Origin: Paenibacillus roseus
Lineage (GTDB): Bacteria > Bacillota > Bacilli > Paenibacillales > Paenibacillaceae
DNA: 64,000 nucleotides
Assembly (NCBI RefSeq): GCF_016424485.1
Contig: NZ_JAELUP010000013.1
Span: forward strand, 101,958 to 165,957
Reading direction: 5' to 3'
Shown: piece after piece, positions 62,561 to 64,000 of the stretch
Layout: each line of letters begins with the position of its first letter
Position numbering within the stretch: position 1 is the stretch's first letter
Program-made: the position numbers and the translations under genes
The notes under the pieces: model-generated
Databases searched by the model: none
Told to the model about the DNA's origin: nothing
What the model saw: the letters and a program-made list of their open reading frames with translations, nothing else

Positions 62561-62725
62561 CTGACATCCTCCCAAATTCTTTCAGTTAAGTTAATCTGCT
62601 CTTCCGTTCGTTCAATAATGAAGAGTATGAACAGTAGACGCTGCTAATCAGGTAAAAGTTGCTATCGTTTAAAAAAAATTTTGCCCGACGGATTACTTCC
62701 AACTCACTGGCTGAGTCCAATAACA

Positions 62726-62748
62726 AAGAAGCCCGAACGGGGCTTCTT
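62726..62748. other. Isolated stem-loop
   Basis: AAGAAGCCC and GGGCTTCTT form a perfect 9-bp stem with a GAACG loop between two divergent genes. It looks like a terminator stem but no gene ends nearby. The rest of 62561-62909 holds promoter sequences only. Confidence 0.5.
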
Positions 62749-62812
62749 CACAATCTTACATGCCAATTAAAAAACGCATAAGAAGAAAACTTAATTTTTA
62801 TATTAGAATTCA

Positions 62813-62841
62813 TTGACAAAAAAGATAATATTATATAATAT
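62813..62841 (+). promoter_or_regulatory. Candidate sigma-A promoter
   Basis: TTGACA (62813-62818), 17 bases, TAATAT (62836-62841), overlapping a TATAAT at 15 bases. It lies about 70 bp upstream of the secreted-protein gene. Confidence 0.55.
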
Positions 62842-62909
62842 CATAAATGGTTTGTATCTAGGTTTTTTATGTATATTGACCTAAAATACGGTTAAGTGGA
62901 GGGGTAGTA

Positions 62910-63899
62910 TTGAGGAAAATACTTATTCTAGCTGTTGTTTTTAGTATGCTAAGTCTTAATGGCAGTCTGATTTTTGCAAAAGATGAAGTGATTGATCCAT
63001 CTTTGTATGAAGTAGAGGCCACCGATGCACAAATTGATGCTTATTATAATAAAATAGGAGAACAAAGACCCTATTCAACTTTAAACAAAGCTGCTGCCAG
63101 TAATGTAATTGGCAATGTAGTTGACAACCTCATTTTTGTAAAACAGGAGAGCACATCTGATTCCAGCGGTAGAATAACCAGCGAAACAAAATACTATAAA
63201 TACACCTTTAAAGATTCAGATGAGGCAAACACCATTCAAGATACTATTGAGAGCCAACAAATATTCACTCCATTAAATTCTCTCAACACTCCTGGATTTA
63301 CTCCAAATTCGTTTTTTCCTTCCGAAGGTGATTTTCGAATTCATATCGCATACGATCCCTTAAATGTCACTACTAAATTTGATTCAAGTACACAAAATTA
63401 TAGGTCTGCTTTTCTTACGGAAACATATAGAAGTCCACTTCAATTGGCTGCTGGCTTTATAAAATCCCATCCTATTATTGGTTTCTTTACAGGTGCGGTT
63501 CTTAATAACTTAATTGATGGATTTAAAGGAAAAGGTGATGCTACTGGTTATCAAAGACTAGTAGTAAAGTATGGACAAGTTTACCGCAATAACCAATGGA
63601 GATCTTATTTTGAAACCTATCAACGCGAGACATATTGGAAGCATGAAACATTTAGTTATAATTCCAATGGTTCATTAAAAAGTGCTGTAACTAACTATTA
63701 CTTACCCTCGACATCAGGTACAAGTTATTGGCCGTTTATGTGGATGAGAACAGGTAGTTTTTCAAAAAATAATGAAATTGCAGAAATTGCATTGTATCAA
63801 TATAGCGTAGAACCGAACCGTTCAACGCCAGTTCTCGACTTTTATAGATATGAAGGTGGTCTAGAAAATTGGGCTACAGTAGGCAGCTTCCCATATTAA
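62910..63899 (+). CDS. Secreted protein, unknown, AT-rich
   Basis: 329 residues, TTG start with GGAGGGG upstream. Signal peptide to about Ala23. No recognised domain; notable are a hydrophobic glycine-containing stretch at about 185-207 (AAGFIKSHPIIGFFTGAVLNN) and many aromatic residues in the last third (NNQWRSYFETYQRETYW). Codon use is clearly more AT-rich than in the genes before it, which may indicate acquisition. A terminator follows, then another gene with a strong ribosome site. Confidence 0.75.
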   Translation: MRKILILAVVFSMLSLNGSLIFAKDEVIDPSLYEVEATDAQIDAYYNKIGEQRPYSTLNKAAASNVIGNVVDNLIFVKQESTSDSSGRITSETKYYKYTFKDSDEANTIQDTIESQQIFTPLNSLNTPGFTPNSFFPSEGDFRIHIAYDPLNVTTKFDSSTQNYRSAFLTETYRSPLQLAAGFIKSHPIIGFFTGAVLNNLIDGFKGKGDATGYQRLVVKYGQVYRNNQWRSYFETYQRETYWKHETFSYNSNGSLKSAVTNYYLPSTSGTSYWPFMWMRTGSFSKNNEIAEIALYQYSVEPNRSTPVLDFYRYEGGLENWATVGSFPY

Positions 63900-63902
63900 A
63901 AC

Positions 63903-63926
63903 AAAAGGACCCTAAGGGTCCTTTTT
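63903..63926 (+). terminator. Terminator
   Basis: AAAAGGACCC and GGGTCCTTTT around a three-base loop, ending in five T. Confidence 0.92.
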
Positions 63927-63981
63927 ATTCTCCTGGTAATAAAATATAATTTATATAAGACTGCATATATTAGGAGGAATT

Positions 63982-64000
63982 ATGAATAAAACGATAAAAT
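63982..64000 (+). CDS. Start of a further gene (cut by the window end)
   Basis: TAGGAGGA followed by ATG and six codons (MNKTIK). The Lys-rich start would suit a signal peptide; nothing more can be said. Confidence 0.6.

Overview
The window looks like a chromosomal segment of a Paenibacillus-type Gram-positive bacterium (Bacillota). Evidence: strong AGGAGG-type ribosome sites with many GTG/TTG starts, SLH-anchored giant surface proteins, YesM/YesN-type two-component control of an Lpl/Ytc-type sugar ABC transporter, a Spo0E-like peptide, MotA/MotB and an ABC-F protein close to Bacillus subtilis homologues, and a complete cyclodextrin glucanotransferase of the Paenibacillus/Bacillus type. No rRNA, CRISPR array or intact mobile element was seen; one tRNA gene (Arg, CCT) is present.

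Layout. 1-4.7 kb: end of a MalG-type permease, then (minus strand) a secreted cyclodextrin glucanotransferase and an intracellular cyclomaltodextrinase/neopullulanase. This reads as a starch-to-cyclodextrin, import and hydrolysis module. 4.8-13.5 kb: ABC-F ATPase, a decayed non-coding stretch, small membrane and conserved proteins, an apparent two-subunit sigma factor (SigO/RsoA type, split into overlapping genes), PilZ, YebC, tautomerase and TetR genes. 13.7-21.2 kb: two permeases and a lipoprotein binding protein, then YesN and YesM. 21.3-34.2 kb: two SLH surface proteins, a GH27 glycosidase with several accessory modules and a 2503-residue GLUG/cadherin-like/FN3 protein with eight near-identical 252-bp repeats, then a 55-residue protein. 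34.2-37.2 kb: a divergent OmpR regulator and 7TMR-DISM kinase pair. 37.7-39.2 kb: a secreted protein with two beta/gamma-crystallin domains and a VPS62-like domain.

39.3-45.3 kb is a tight minus-strand operon: serine hydrolase, HssR/HssS-like two-component system, and an AraC regulator that reads in frame, across a perfect Fur box, a promoter and a ribosome site, into a siderophore-binding lipoprotein. 45.5-56 kb: M23 lipoprotein, flavin monooxygenase-like protein, DUF4395 protein, AraC/GyrI regulator, IS5-type transposase scrap, rhodanese, MFS transporter, acetyltransferase, and motA-motB. 56-64 kb: rluF, a DnaA-box cluster, tadA, a Spo0E-like peptide, tRNA-Arg, small membrane proteins, an 1153-residue secreted repeat protein with a recurring GDGRD motif, and an AT-rich secreted protein.

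An intergenic repeat family (two long, two shorter copies) is scattered through the window. The strongest candidates for something under-described are the AraC/Fur-box/lipoprotein read-through gene, the split sigma factor locus, the crystallin-VPS62 protein and the DnaA-box cluster beside tadA. All family assignments were made by eye and memory; no database search was run.
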